Positions 23,401 to 64,000 of a stretch of 64,000 nt of DNA are shown here, piece by piece; positions within the stretch are counted from its first letter, which is position 1; each line of letters begins with the position of its first letter. The DNA lies in the NCBI GenBank assembly GCA_018292915.2, contig JACVVK020000092.1:1356001-1420000 (forward strand), written 5' to 3'. This stretch comes from Batillaria attramentaria (Eukaryota; Mollusca; Gastropoda; Batillariidae). A model generated the notes under the pieces. It had not been told where the DNA came from. It did not search any database and saw only the letters and a program-made list of their open reading frames with translations. A program made the translations under genes and the position numbers.

Positions 23401-26048
23401 AGGGCAAGATGGCCAACATAGAGAGAGATGAAGTGCTCACCACTGACTGGGAGAAAATTATCAAGAAAGGTGGGCAAGGGAGAATGGTTGGAGAGGCGAT
23501 GTGTAAATGTGAACAGCTCTTTCAGGCATGAAAGCTGTTCGGCAGGAATTTCGTCGCCGTAGGCCAATTTCTGCTGTTTTTTTTGTTTGTTGTTGTTTTT
23601 CCCACTGTTTCAGCTGTTCTTTGGTATTACCCATTTGAGGTGGAAAACACATCCTTTTTTTTGTTAGTTTGTTCTCGCTTCATTTGTTTGGGAATATTGG
23701 TAGATTTTTTTTTTTTTTGTAAAATAAATGTATGTGCGGTTGTTGTTTTGCGAGGGGAATTTAGGATGAGGGGAGCTGTTGGAGTACTTTTAGTTATACC
23801 TATGGTTGCTTTTTCTTCCATTGCTCTTGTTTCATGTATAGTTTAACCATTTTCAAAATAAGAATAACATAATCATGATAATGATGAACAGAAGCAGCAG
23901 TCACAGGGGAGAGTATTCTTCAGGATTTTGTGGCTCTCATCATAATTAAACTCCCAAACACCCACCCACCCTTTCATCATAATTAAACTCCCAAACACCC
24001 ACCCACCCTTTCATCATAATTAAACTCCCAAACACCCACCCACCCTTTCATCATAATTAAACTCCCAAACACCCACCCACCCTTTCATCATAATGTTTAT
24101 ATGTTTTTCCAGGTTTGCTGGATGGAGATGGAGAAAAGCCAAAGTCAAAGGCAGAGTTGATGGCCATGTTGCGTGATCAGAAGCGTCGTCGCCAATCATA
24201 TCGTGCTAAGAATGTCCATGTTACAAAGAAGTCATACACAGAGGTAATCGCACTGCCAACCTGAAGAAAAAATACAGTCTGGAGGGGGAAAAAAATGGGT
24301 GAAAGTTTATTTTTATCTTTTTAAATGACTCTTTCTGTCTGTCTCAACTCTCATGTACACACACACATAAACATATTACTCTTGCTTTTCCAGATTATTC
24401 GTGAAGTCATAAGCAACCAGGTGGAGATACTCATCACTTCCAAAGAGACGGGTGACAGGTATGTTTGTATGAGAAAGCTGAGATACAATAAAATGTAACT
24501 GCAAAGTAGATACGAATAACAAACTGATGGGTTAAAATACTTGCATTTCGTTGATTTGACAGATTGTTTGGGTCATTTGCACCATATGCTTTTTCTTCAG
24601 AGTTGTGGAACAGCCTGAGGAGGATCAGTCAGAGTATTCAAATGGTCACGGACAGAGAAATGGCAGTCGAGGTGACACAACCAGGTATTTCCTTTGCACC
24701 GCTTTCATGTTGTTCTCCGGTTTTTTTTCCTTTCATTTTTTTACAGTCTATGTTTGTAGTGAGTTCTCAGCAGGGAAAACTGCCACTTACAAATAAAAGC
24801 GACATAAAAGGGACAGAAACCATCTAACTTTCACAAAGGACGGCACGGGTCAGTGTTTCGGCTTTCTTTTTTAAGTGGTTTGTCCCTTTTATGTCACTTT
24901 TATTTGTTTAACTTGTAACCACTTCGCAGTCATTACCGTTTCCTTTGCCACCTACAAAGCTGTAAGGCTTGTTTGCCAAATGAATAGATGCTCCTTTGGC
25001 CATTGCAACCATTTTGGTGACTGCGGCTTATAATAGAGAAATATGACTTTCTTGGGCCTCGCGCCTCCATACCTGCACAACACGTCGATATGACCATGTC
25101 ATTAAAACTAGCCACCGGTCAGCGCTGTATAGTTAGCGTTCAGTCCACAACCAAATAACGTCTGCTCAGCACGCGGTATGCTTTGAGGTACGTAGAACAA
25201 TGTACACGCCAACCCCAGTCACCACAATGGTTTTAGACGCTATATTGTGACCCAGATGACTGATCCTGATGCACAGATAAAGCACGTTTGATGAAACATT
25301 TTCCATGCGCTGTTGTATGCCTGTCAAACGTATCGAGACTTTATGGCAGGTTTATCCTCCTTGAGTTGTTTGCAGGAATGCCCTTGTTTATCGCTGCACG
25401 AAGAAGCAGTTTCACTCGCATTTTTTTCCTGGGTCCAGATTTTCCACTTTTTTTTGTTCAGATGTTTAAGAAAATCAGTTTTCATCTTGAAAAGTGTTCT
25501 TCTCAGAAAAATCTGAAATGGGCCAGTATCATGGTAATGCTTGTGCTCACGTGTGTGTGTGTGTGTGTGTGTAACCTTTCAGTCTTTGCCTGAATGTTTT
25601 CTGTCATGCGTACACTTATGTGTTATCACCCTGTCACCTCAGATCCACACATGACAAGTCTCCCAGCAGAAGCCGAAGTCCCCTACAGCAGAGAAGTCGA
25701 GATAGAGAACAACGGAGATCGCGGACAGATATTCAGAGCAGATATTCTGACAGAGAATACAGAGATGATGACAGAGAATACAGAGACCAAAGGAGGTACA
25801 GAGAAAGAGATCGCAGAGAGTACAGAGATGACGATCTGAGAAATGTCAGAGAAGCCTCGACTTCGCGCAGGGAAGATGAGGACAGTTTGGTGGCTGACTA
25901 TGGTGACACCAGTTACGACAGTGACGTGTCAGCCGGTCGTGAGAGTCATCACTCTAGTCGACACTCAAAAAGTGCCAAGAAGAAGAAAAAGAAGCACAAG
26001 CACAAGAAGCATAAAAGCAGACATGCACGTTGTGAATCTGACATTTGA
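20500..26048 (+). CDS. SNRNP48: U11/U12 snRNP 48 kDa protein
   Basis: Minor-spliceosome protein; in the family the N-terminal CHHC zinc finger contacts the U12-type 5' splice site. Coding exons: 20500-20625, 21108-21224, 22552-22618, 23049-23102, 23290-23469, 24113-24243, 24394-24458, 24601-24684, 25643-26048 (1230 nt, 409 aa). The zinc finger fits C-x5-H-x9-H-x3-C exactly (C49, H55, H65, C69). The core block KRRRQSYRAKNVHVTKKSYTE matches the family's hallmark segment. The last exon encodes an Arg/Asp/Tyr/Ser-rich tail (repeated REYRDDD-type units), then poly-Lys/His (about 380-400). Exon 5 was assigned to the acceptor at 23289 because the stronger-looking upstream acceptor at 23225 gives an immediate TAA. 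Confidence 0.93.
21251..21537 (+). mobile_element. SINE family A copy with tRNA-like head
   Basis: Begins with a tRNA-like head (A-box-like GTGGTCTATTGG at about 21266, then a decayed B box GGGATTGTTCCGACC) followed by the body shared with copies at 10459 and 44987. Starts about 26 bp after the SNRNP48 exon 2 donor, sense orientation. Confidence 0.75.
21556..21700 (+). mobile_element. tRNA-derived SINE head fragment
   Basis: Resembles the family A head (GACTTTGTCACCA) with a better B box (TGTTCAAGTCC). It sits right behind the previous copy and may be a second nested insertion. Right boundary uncertain. Confidence 0.4.
21748..22158 (+). mobile_element. Fold-back (palindromic) element, ~411 bp
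   Basis: The two ends are long inverted repeats: the left arm starts GGTCCTACTAATTAC and the right arm ends with its complement GTAATTAGTAGGACC. Pairing continues with interruptions for at least 120 bp per arm. Each arm carries 10-bp direct repeats of CGAAAACAAC. No coding capacity. In SNRNP48 intron 2. Confidence 0.75.
22899..22916 (+). repeat. Poly-G tract (18 bp)
   Basis: Uninterrupted G run in SNRNP48 intron 3. Confidence 0.9.
23945..24094 (+). repeat. 37-bp minisatellite, 4 copies, SINE-tail derived
   Basis: Four near-identical 37-bp units, each containing TTAAACTCCCAAACACCCAC. That block is the 3' tail of SINE family B (compare 10072-10098 and 63823-63845). The array ends about 18 bp before the acceptor of SNRNP48 exon 6. 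Confidence 0.85.
24790..24906 (+). repeat. 26-bp inverted repeat with 65-bp loop
   Basis: Arms 24790-24815 and 24881-24906 pair at 25 of 26 positions (left arm contains GACATAAAAGGGACA, right arm TGTCCCTTTTATGTC). The transcript could form a stable hairpin in SNRNP48 intron 8. Confidence 0.85.
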
Positions 26049-26640
26049 CACAGGGCAGGGCACTAATGACATCACAGGTTTTTGCCAAATGCATGGGTCG
26101 ATTTAGATGTTGCTACACTTACATGTACTTGGACAGTTCTGTTCATTATCGCAGAGGACCCTGGCCCCGAGTCAGTGTCAAGTGCATTGCATCAGTGTGC
26201 AGCAGCATGCGCAGCGAGGCTCTCTGTAGTCACAAAGCATTGTCAAGTATAACTACCTGATGGACGTCCATCTCTCCCCACCCCTACACCACCCCCATCC
26301 AGCACCTTCACCTCTGGCCGAAGGTTGTTCACTCAACATGGCTGCTGAAGAGACTTGTCCACTCACACTTGGATGGTCCAAAAAACAAAAAAAAGTAGCA
26401 TGGCAGGGGGGTAATATCTGCACCTACTTTGCTGGGCTGTACAATAGCAACTCTTGGGAGAGAGCTGGTGTGTGCCTTCAGCCTGAACGTGTTTTCCTTC
26501 AGTTGTATTGGAGGCCCCCGTCTAGACTTCTCAAAGGCATGTTCAGTTGATACGGGTTATAATGTTCAGTACTACAGTGTACCTGTAAAGCTGGGTACAA
26601 GAAGATGGTGTGGACATGCAGGAAGGTGAATAAAGTTGAA
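26049..26640 (+). other. SNRNP48: SNRNP48 3' UTR (inferred)
   Basis: Follows the TGA at 26046-26048 and extends to AATAAA at 26629-26634. No further gene seen. Confidence 0.6.
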
Positions 26641-26671
26641 GACAATGGTCATATTTGATGTCTTCTTTATT
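26629..26671. terminator. Opposed poly(A) signals, SNRNP48 / MLK
   Basis: AATAAA on the plus strand (26629-26634) and, 31 bp on, TTTATT at 26666-26671, which is AATAAA on the minus strand. This fits two convergent genes sharing one terminator region. Confidence 0.55.
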
Positions 26672-29600
26672 TTTTGAAACATTATTATTCTGTACAATTC
26701 CCATGTCCACTTGCATAAAATATATATATTTTATATGAAGGTATGATGGTCGTACTCACGTCTGTACAAAGGATACAAGTGTTGGATGAAAGCCAAGTGA
26801 AAATGCATGTTACATCATGCCAAGCAGTGGTTCATTCAGTATATATACAGATATCGTACATGTACACCCTTTTATACATGCATGCGCAGTCACTAACACT
26901 CATGCCAAAGTAAAAATAGAATGATATACATCATTTGCTACAATTCATACAGTGAACGCTCATATTGAATGCACTTACACAAATCAGCAAGATGTCGGAG
27001 CCTTGTAATAGGCACTGACCAGAAGGCCTGTTCAAAGTATATTTTCATGAACTTGTAAGACACCTTCCCCCCCCCCCCCAACTTTTGCTATCAAATATAA
27101 AGATAAAGAAATGAGGCAACGATAGAACGCACTTGGAACTACAGTACTGCAGAAATAGCTTTGTCCACATGCCGCGCTGCATCGACAAAATTTGCCAAAG
27201 TGTTAACAAAGCGTGTACCCTCTTGACAACCAAACCACCTGCACGTTCAAACTGACCACCCCCCAACCGAGACATTAAAAAAAAGAAGTTTTAAATGCCA
27301 TAAAATGCAGTGAAGGTTTGATACACTATACACCCTGACATGACATTGCAGGCTAACTGGAAGTCACTAAAGATGAGACTGATAGACCATACAGATCTAA
27401 ACAATTGGGCGAGTTCATCAAGATGTGGACCACCAAATCTATTCTCTCTTTTAACTTCTCAGTTCTCTTCCCTCTGTCCTTGTGTTCAGGCAAAATCAGA
27501 CGATGGACTTGTCTTGCCACAATGAGTACATGATCTTGGTCTCCATTTGTCTAACACGCCAGTAAATCAAATAATCATACATTCTGGTACATGCCACAGT
27601 CGCTAAAGAGCTGTACTTGGCTTTTCGCTGGCAAGACGGCTTTCATGAAATGAAAACTTACACAATCCCTAAATCGGTCCATCAATAACATTTCCTTACA
27701 TCAATGAACAGAACTGCTGGGCTTTGTTCTTTGTCTTTTCTACGAAAAACAAAACTCCCAACCGATCTATCTCACTTACGAAAATAACTTTAGCTACATA
27801 TGTACATCTATTATGAAACGTAAGGTCATGTGATGATCAGTTAACAGCTGTTCAGCTTACGGTACCTTGATACATACCACAGTCTACCGAACCAATCAAC
27901 ACGTAAGCTGCGTTAAGGATTATGGCAGTCAAAATGTACACCTTATTCAAACAATGTGCATGTATCAAATACTTGCAGCAGCAAGTCTATTTCCAAACGT
28001 GTCTGCAATTGGCGAGATGTATTGAAAGGAGATGTAAAGGGGGGGGGGGGGGGGGGGGGGTTAGAGATGCCGAAGCAGGATGATATAAATCGCACAAGTT
28101 GGTTACAAGGTATAGTGTACGCTGTTTGCGTTACGCACATAGCCAGATATGTGTGCATACGAAAAAACAAAGGTGAAGAGATAATAATACTTGTACAAAA
28201 TGTCCTGAGGTATATAATTGTTTAATACGAGATAATGTTAACTTTTGACAAATGTACACAGTGGCTATGATACACAAGATAATGTCACAGGGGAACACTA
28301 TGTACATGTACACACATTTTACTTTATTGTTTTCATGTATATATGCATGTGGATTGCAGATTCCACAAAGGCACAATCTGAAATATTGGGGAGAGAGGGA
28401 AGGGAGGGGAGATTGATCGTGTATAAGGGCAGGAAAAAAAAAAAGGGGGGGGGGGGAGATACCATGATACTTCGGCAACAAAATGTACAGTCACTGGTAT
28501 CAATAACAATGCACAAAAACTTGAAGCTTTGCTCCAAACACATCTGCTTCACCATTCCATCAAATTAGCAATCTTGAAAGAGTTGAAACCTCAGGAAAGT
28601 ACACTACCTTATAACACCCATACACTTTATATCATTTTACACTGAATGTTGTATTTCACACAAGACACAAGTATGTCGGGTCTTACATTGTTTACTGGTA
28701 CTGCTGGTAGTAAAAAGAACAAAAAACAACCACCACGAATGGCTTAAAATAAGCACTGAAACAGATAAGAAAACAACCAAAAACAAAAAAAAATCAATAA
28801 CCTGCACTGTCTAGGTGTCAAAGTAATTGTCTTAAAAAAAAATAATAAAAAAAACCTTGTTTCATGCCCCTCAGCAGAATTTGAAAAAAAAAGAAAAAAA
28901 GTTTCACCACAAGAAAAGGTGTTGGAATCGGACAAGTGTGCCTGCAAAAGTATGTATGTGTACCCAAAAAAAAAAAAAAAAAAAAATTTTGTTGAAACTT
29001 AAAACCCACTCTCAGGATAATCGCTCAAAAAGTAGGAATTTCAAAGAATTTAAATAACACTGAAATTTGCTGATCAAAATGCAGAGACTACAATAAAACA
29101 GAGCCTGCCACTGAACAGATAAGCCAAACACAGCTCCAGCCAAATGCCAACATAAACTGAGGAGGAGCCACAAATGTACATGTACTAATTAATATCACAT
29201 TGGACAAGAGGGGAAGTTTCATGTCCCTGATCTTTTGAATACATTGTGTTCAACCTGTTACTTGAAATGACAAACTGAAACAAACAGTAGCGCAATAAGG
29301 GCAAAATATAAATAATTATGAGAAATAATATACAATTACCAGTAACGATAATGGTAAGAGAGAACAGTTGGTTAAATGCAATATCAAGACTGGTAAGGTT
29401 TCGCTATGCACAGGCAGGTAAACTGAGTATGACGACAAGGAGCAGTCAAAAACCAGACAGGCTGGAACAGCATCAGGCGATCAACTTTTGGCAGACCAAA
29501 CTATTGAGGCATCACACAATAATGATATGCTTGCTGGTTTTGGATTTTCGTCAGAAACCGAGACATGGTGATGGAAAACAAAATCTTGACAATCAGATTC

Positions 29601-32600
29601 CTTGGGTAAGCATAGACCTTTATGTACATTCACATATTGGCTACACATATGCACTGTTAAAATACCGAGTGGACACGACAGGAACAGAAGGGTTTACGCT
29701 TTTGGATGTATGTGAGACAGCTTTGTTCATATTGGAGGCAAATGGGTATCTGCTGAAAGTCATCTGCTGTGTGGTTCATCAGCCAAACTTGGAGTCAAAA
29801 CTTCACCTAACACATTTCGTACTGCACACAAATATCCCACGTTCTTGACCCCTCTTCGGGGTATGTATGCGAAAATCAGGCAAGATGTACAGTTCACTAC
29901 AGGCTCGTACTGCAGCAAACACAAATATAATCCAAGTGCAACCCTCCCACCAAGCCAAATTTAAATCCAAATTCATAAATTATGATTATTTTTTTGTGTG
30001 AGGCCATTAGTGCACAATCCCCCACACTTACTTGGTAGGAATTGAGTTAATCAAGTTACAGTTTCATTCTGTGATAGACATGGTATGGTTTACATGGTAT
30101 ATATGTATCAAAACAGCACTCACCATGGCTTCAGATATTTAAGTGGAGGGTTGCTGGGGTGGAGGGAGGGTCAAATGGCAGGGGGTGGGATGAGGGAGAG
30201 AGAAAAATGTTTGCATGGTGAAGGGAAGTTAAAACAAAACAAAACCCTGCCAACGGAACAGCATAAACCTCCTTGAATGTCAGAAATGTGATGCCTGAAA
30301 GGTCACATACTGGAAGAAGAAGAAGAAAAAGAAAAATTCACCCAAACAGTGGCATGAGAAATCTGTCCTACAACAGAAGGAAAGTAAACCACACAGATTC
30401 CCTAGCCCTAATGTTGTCCACAGACAAGTGACCGAAACTCCTTCAAGTCCTCCAACTGTGTGTGATGCTGATAATTCCTTTCCGGTGCAGCAACACGCTG
30501 AAACTACAGAAAAAGCTGCAGCAGCAACAAAAAGCTACAGAAAACACTTGAAGTTGAGCTGAAAGACTGAATGAAAGTGCAAGACTTTTTTTCATTTGCA
30601 GCCACCTTCACCCTTACAGTTACCCTTCAAAACAGTTTACCAAGAAAAAATGCAACAACATGCTCTGCATCCGTTGCTCGTATACAACAAATTACAATGA
30701 AAACATACATATAATTATTTACTATACAAACGAGATTCTATCAAAAATTTGATACCCAGTTTGTTCTGTCCATTTTAAGGAAGGACATCTAGAGAAAAAC
30801 AGTCACCATGCTGTCTACAAATAGAGCCAGACCTGTACATACACTGATGAAAATCTGCAACATCCTTCAAAGCTGTCACAATGCTCCCTCAAACAAATTT
30901 TTGGTTCTTAATATGAAAATAATGTAAATAAAGAATTTTAAAAACCTTGATACCATTCAACTCAACTGATTCTAATTTTTATCCAAGTTGCGTAGAATCT
31001 GTGTCAACTATCAAACATCACAATGCATACAAGTTTCTGTGGTTCAAGAGCCTGTGTACTATCTGCAAAACCCATGATGAAGCTGGCAACACAAATTGCA
31101 GTAAGACAACCCCCACCCCTCAACCCTCTCACACACACACATCCACTCCTTTAAAAAAAAAAAAAAAGGTGTATGGTTTTGCAGCAGCAGTGAAAGCTAC
31201 CTGCCAAGGTTTTATCAACAATTTGAAACCTGCCTGCTTTAATGTCAGAACCCTAATGGAGGAAGATGAAGAGAGGCATTAAAAGACCCAAATATGCAAG
31301 CACGGGTGTAGACATATATATATACCTCCTTGTTTGAAAAACAGACATGATGCCTGATTCCATCTTGCCTACTTCTTTTCTAATATCTATTCTGCATGAA
31401 TTCTTGCTTAAAAGGAAAACCTTGCTCGGAATCAATAACACACTGGCTATCAAAAGACAAGAGTCTGTTCTATAAAACTATTAAAAGCAATGGAGAACTG
31501 GATCACAAAAATGGATAAAAGGATACAGTAAAGATAAAAATAAATGCAAAAAAAAAAAAAGAAGAAAAAAAAAGACAGTCTGCAAAAAGTGCTGATATGA
31601 TATAATGAACTGAACCAACTAGGCGATAACATGTTTAAAAAGTTCGAAAAACAAAAACAATCCTATTTACATGTAACACAGCCATGATAACATAAGACCC
31701 ATTACACTCGCTAAATTACAGGTTCACATTCTTACACACAACATGTTAAAAGGTACAATTTGAATACATGCTTCATAATTATGTACATGAAACTCAAAAC
31801 AAAAATGGAAGTACACTTTGATTAAACGTGTCCATGCGCAAATAGATCAAGGTGGATGGTCATTTCCATCTTTGAGACATTTTCTGAGTTGAAACAGGTC
31901 TGGTGGCATGGTGTTCCTGACTAATGGACTGAGAACTTGAGGCACTGGACCCACCTTGGAAGCAGTCAACACATTTAATGAGGTACACTGTACTGGGAAC
32001 AGCAGCAGTGCTTTGCATATGAACGTTCTGCGGATGCTTCCAGATTCAGCAGATCGATTAGTGTGAAACTGCAAACATCAACCTCAGCATAGCACTTTGG
32101 TTTACTAGATTATATATTAAAAAAAAAAAAAAAAAACCCACACACACACACATTTGATCTTAGTATTTTTCCAGCTAAAATTACTTTTGTTTGCTTCATA
32201 AGTTCTCATACCCCAACCAGGCTAGAAAACCAGATAAAAATATATTTTGTTGAAAAGAAAAAAGGAACTCCATTGTTTAAATAGTAAAGTGTGCATCCAC
32301 TTTCAAAGACGTACTCAGAAGAGTAGGCACTGTTCGAGATAAAATGGAAGACTTGGGCAATTTGCATATATATCGATGATTTGACGTGCACATGCAGTGA
32401 TGTACCAATAATCATTAAAAAAAATAATGGTGTTATACTGAGGCAAGCTGAGAGTCATACATGTGTATGTGTGTATTCAAGGAGCTATACGGAAAGAAAT
32501 TCAGCCTACTGAAGAAAAGCTCAAAAGCAGACAAAGGACTCATGATGATGTCACAGTGTCAACTAGCCAGGCTGGGGATCAAACCTAGCTGCACTCTGTG

Positions 32601-33533
32601 TGTACAGGAAGAAATATTGCAGCATTTTGGGCAGTGCATATTCAAGAAAAATGTTTCATTTGTGCCTTCCGTGCAATTGACTTAACCCCCCCACCCCCAC
32701 CCCCCAAAAGTTCCATGTGCACAGAAAAACAGGTTTGATCCCCTTCCTAGTCAGCTGCATCAACCCCTAAGCCGTCAGCTACAGCATTTTGTTTATGCAT
32801 TGACGTCATCATGAATATGCACCACTGAACTTTGCCTGAAGGCTGTAAAATCTTTTGTAAAGCATAGCGTGTTTTGCACATTCGGTCCCCAGTGATAGGA
32901 AAACGCTGGAAAAGCTTACTTGAAAGACGACAGGCTAACCCAACACTTTCCTGGGCAAAAAACATTTGGATGAATCGAAAGCGCACGTGGCCATTTTGCA
33001 TCCGAACATTGTAAAGCTGTTATTAAAGTATTGCATTATGTTACTTAACGATACTCGCATGGCTTCATATCTGCCATCTCTTATTTCACCTCCCCAAGTG
33101 ACAGGGCCTGCCTTTGAAAAATTTACAAGTGTAGTTTGTTTGCAATAACTGTACACTGAGAGGTCACATAATTACAAAACTGTGCTTGGACACACTGGCT
33201 GCACGATGAGTGAATTACAAAAAAAAAAAAAAAAAAATGCTGCAAAAGACCTAAACTATACACAGATTTATGCAAGTGGAGAAACTGTCAGAAAAAAAAA
33301 AAACAACCAAAAACAACCAAACAAAACAACAGGAGGTTGGGGAAATGTCAGTTTTTGGTCATATGCAAAAGTCGCAAGAGGGAGGGCTGCCCCCCCAAAC
33401 TCATCACCAAAGAAGTGAACTTCAACCCACAGCTGCGAGTGTAACCATGCCATTTTGTCCAGCACCCCCTGACCTCTGAGCGAGCTGAGACAAATTTCCG
33501 ATGTGGCATCACCCACACCCTGCTGTCTGTGCT
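26672..33533 (-). other. Long 3' UTR of the MLK kinase gene (inferred)
   Basis: 6.9 kb between the kinase stop codon and the SNRNP48 end with no recognisable exon on either strand. It is AT-rich, with a 22-G run (28039-28060), poly-A tracts and several TATNTACA sites, i.e. UGUANAUA on the minus strand (27799, 28299, 29621, 31664, 31780). An alternative minus-strand poly(A) signal lies at 28323-28328. A non-coding RNA or unrecognised gene cannot be excluded. Confidence 0.45.

Positions 33534-64000
<30,467 letters not shown>

Noticed and set aside
23945..24094. Regularly repeated 37-bp units resembling a CRISPR array
   Set aside because: Units are head-to-tail with no unique spacers, lie in a eukaryotic intron and match a SINE tail.
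22619..24112. Looked for tandem TATCCTT (USSE) in SNRNP48 introns 3-5
   Set aside because: None seen by eye between exons 3 and 6. Only a degenerate GATACCTTG in intron 3, not enough to call.

Overview
This is a nuclear genomic window from an intron-rich animal. Six conserved protein-coding genes can be reconstructed, and every one is split by GT-AG introns with matching phases. The dispersed repeats (tRNA-derived SINEs, LINE 3' ends with ATT-repeat tails, hAT-like elements, MITEs) and the abundant TG/CA, poly-G and poly-C tracts suggest an invertebrate. My best guess is a lophotrochozoan, probably a mollusc, but that is inference: no rRNA or mitochondrial marker is present to fix it.

Layout, left to right: (1) PPP1R37, minus strand, N-terminal four coding exons (302-5083), rest off the left edge; (2) VRK1, plus strand, 13 coding exons (5926-15300, 497 aa); (3) BCS1L, minus strand, 6 coding exons (16772-19608, 420 aa); (4) SNRNP48, plus strand, 9 coding exons (20500-26048, 409 aa); (5) a mixed-lineage kinase of the MAP3K9/10/11/21 (slipper) family, minus strand, 8 coding exons (33534-47264, 1031 aa), with an apparent 6.9 kb 3' UTR reaching about 26.65 kb; (6) pecanex (PCNX), plus strand, 18 exons visible (47842 to the right edge, about 1168 codons, C-terminus missing). 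The reading frames of the four complete genes close exactly over all exons (1494, 1263, 1230 and 3096 nt).

The strands alternate strictly (- + - + - +). This gives three head-to-head pairs with compact intergenic regions (PPP1R37/VRK1, BCS1L/SNRNP48, MLK/PCNX) and two tail-to-tail junctions where opposing poly(A) signals lie within about 50 bp of each other. The genes do not form a pathway: they serve PP1 regulation, nuclear kinase signalling, respiratory complex III assembly, minor spliceosome function, JNK-pathway signalling and a Notch-linked membrane protein.

The accessory content is in the introns: two SINE families (one copy with a perfect 14-bp target-site duplication), LINE 3' ends, three copies of a MITE with 14-bp terminal inverted repeats, two hAT-like remnants with CAGGG termini, a 411-bp fold-back element, and a 37-bp minisatellite that looks derived from a SINE tail and sits against a splice acceptor. 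I see no bacterial-type system, CRISPR array or horizontally acquired cluster. The more interesting points are the repeat biology and several splice-site oddities (SNRNP48 exon 5, PCNX exon 16).
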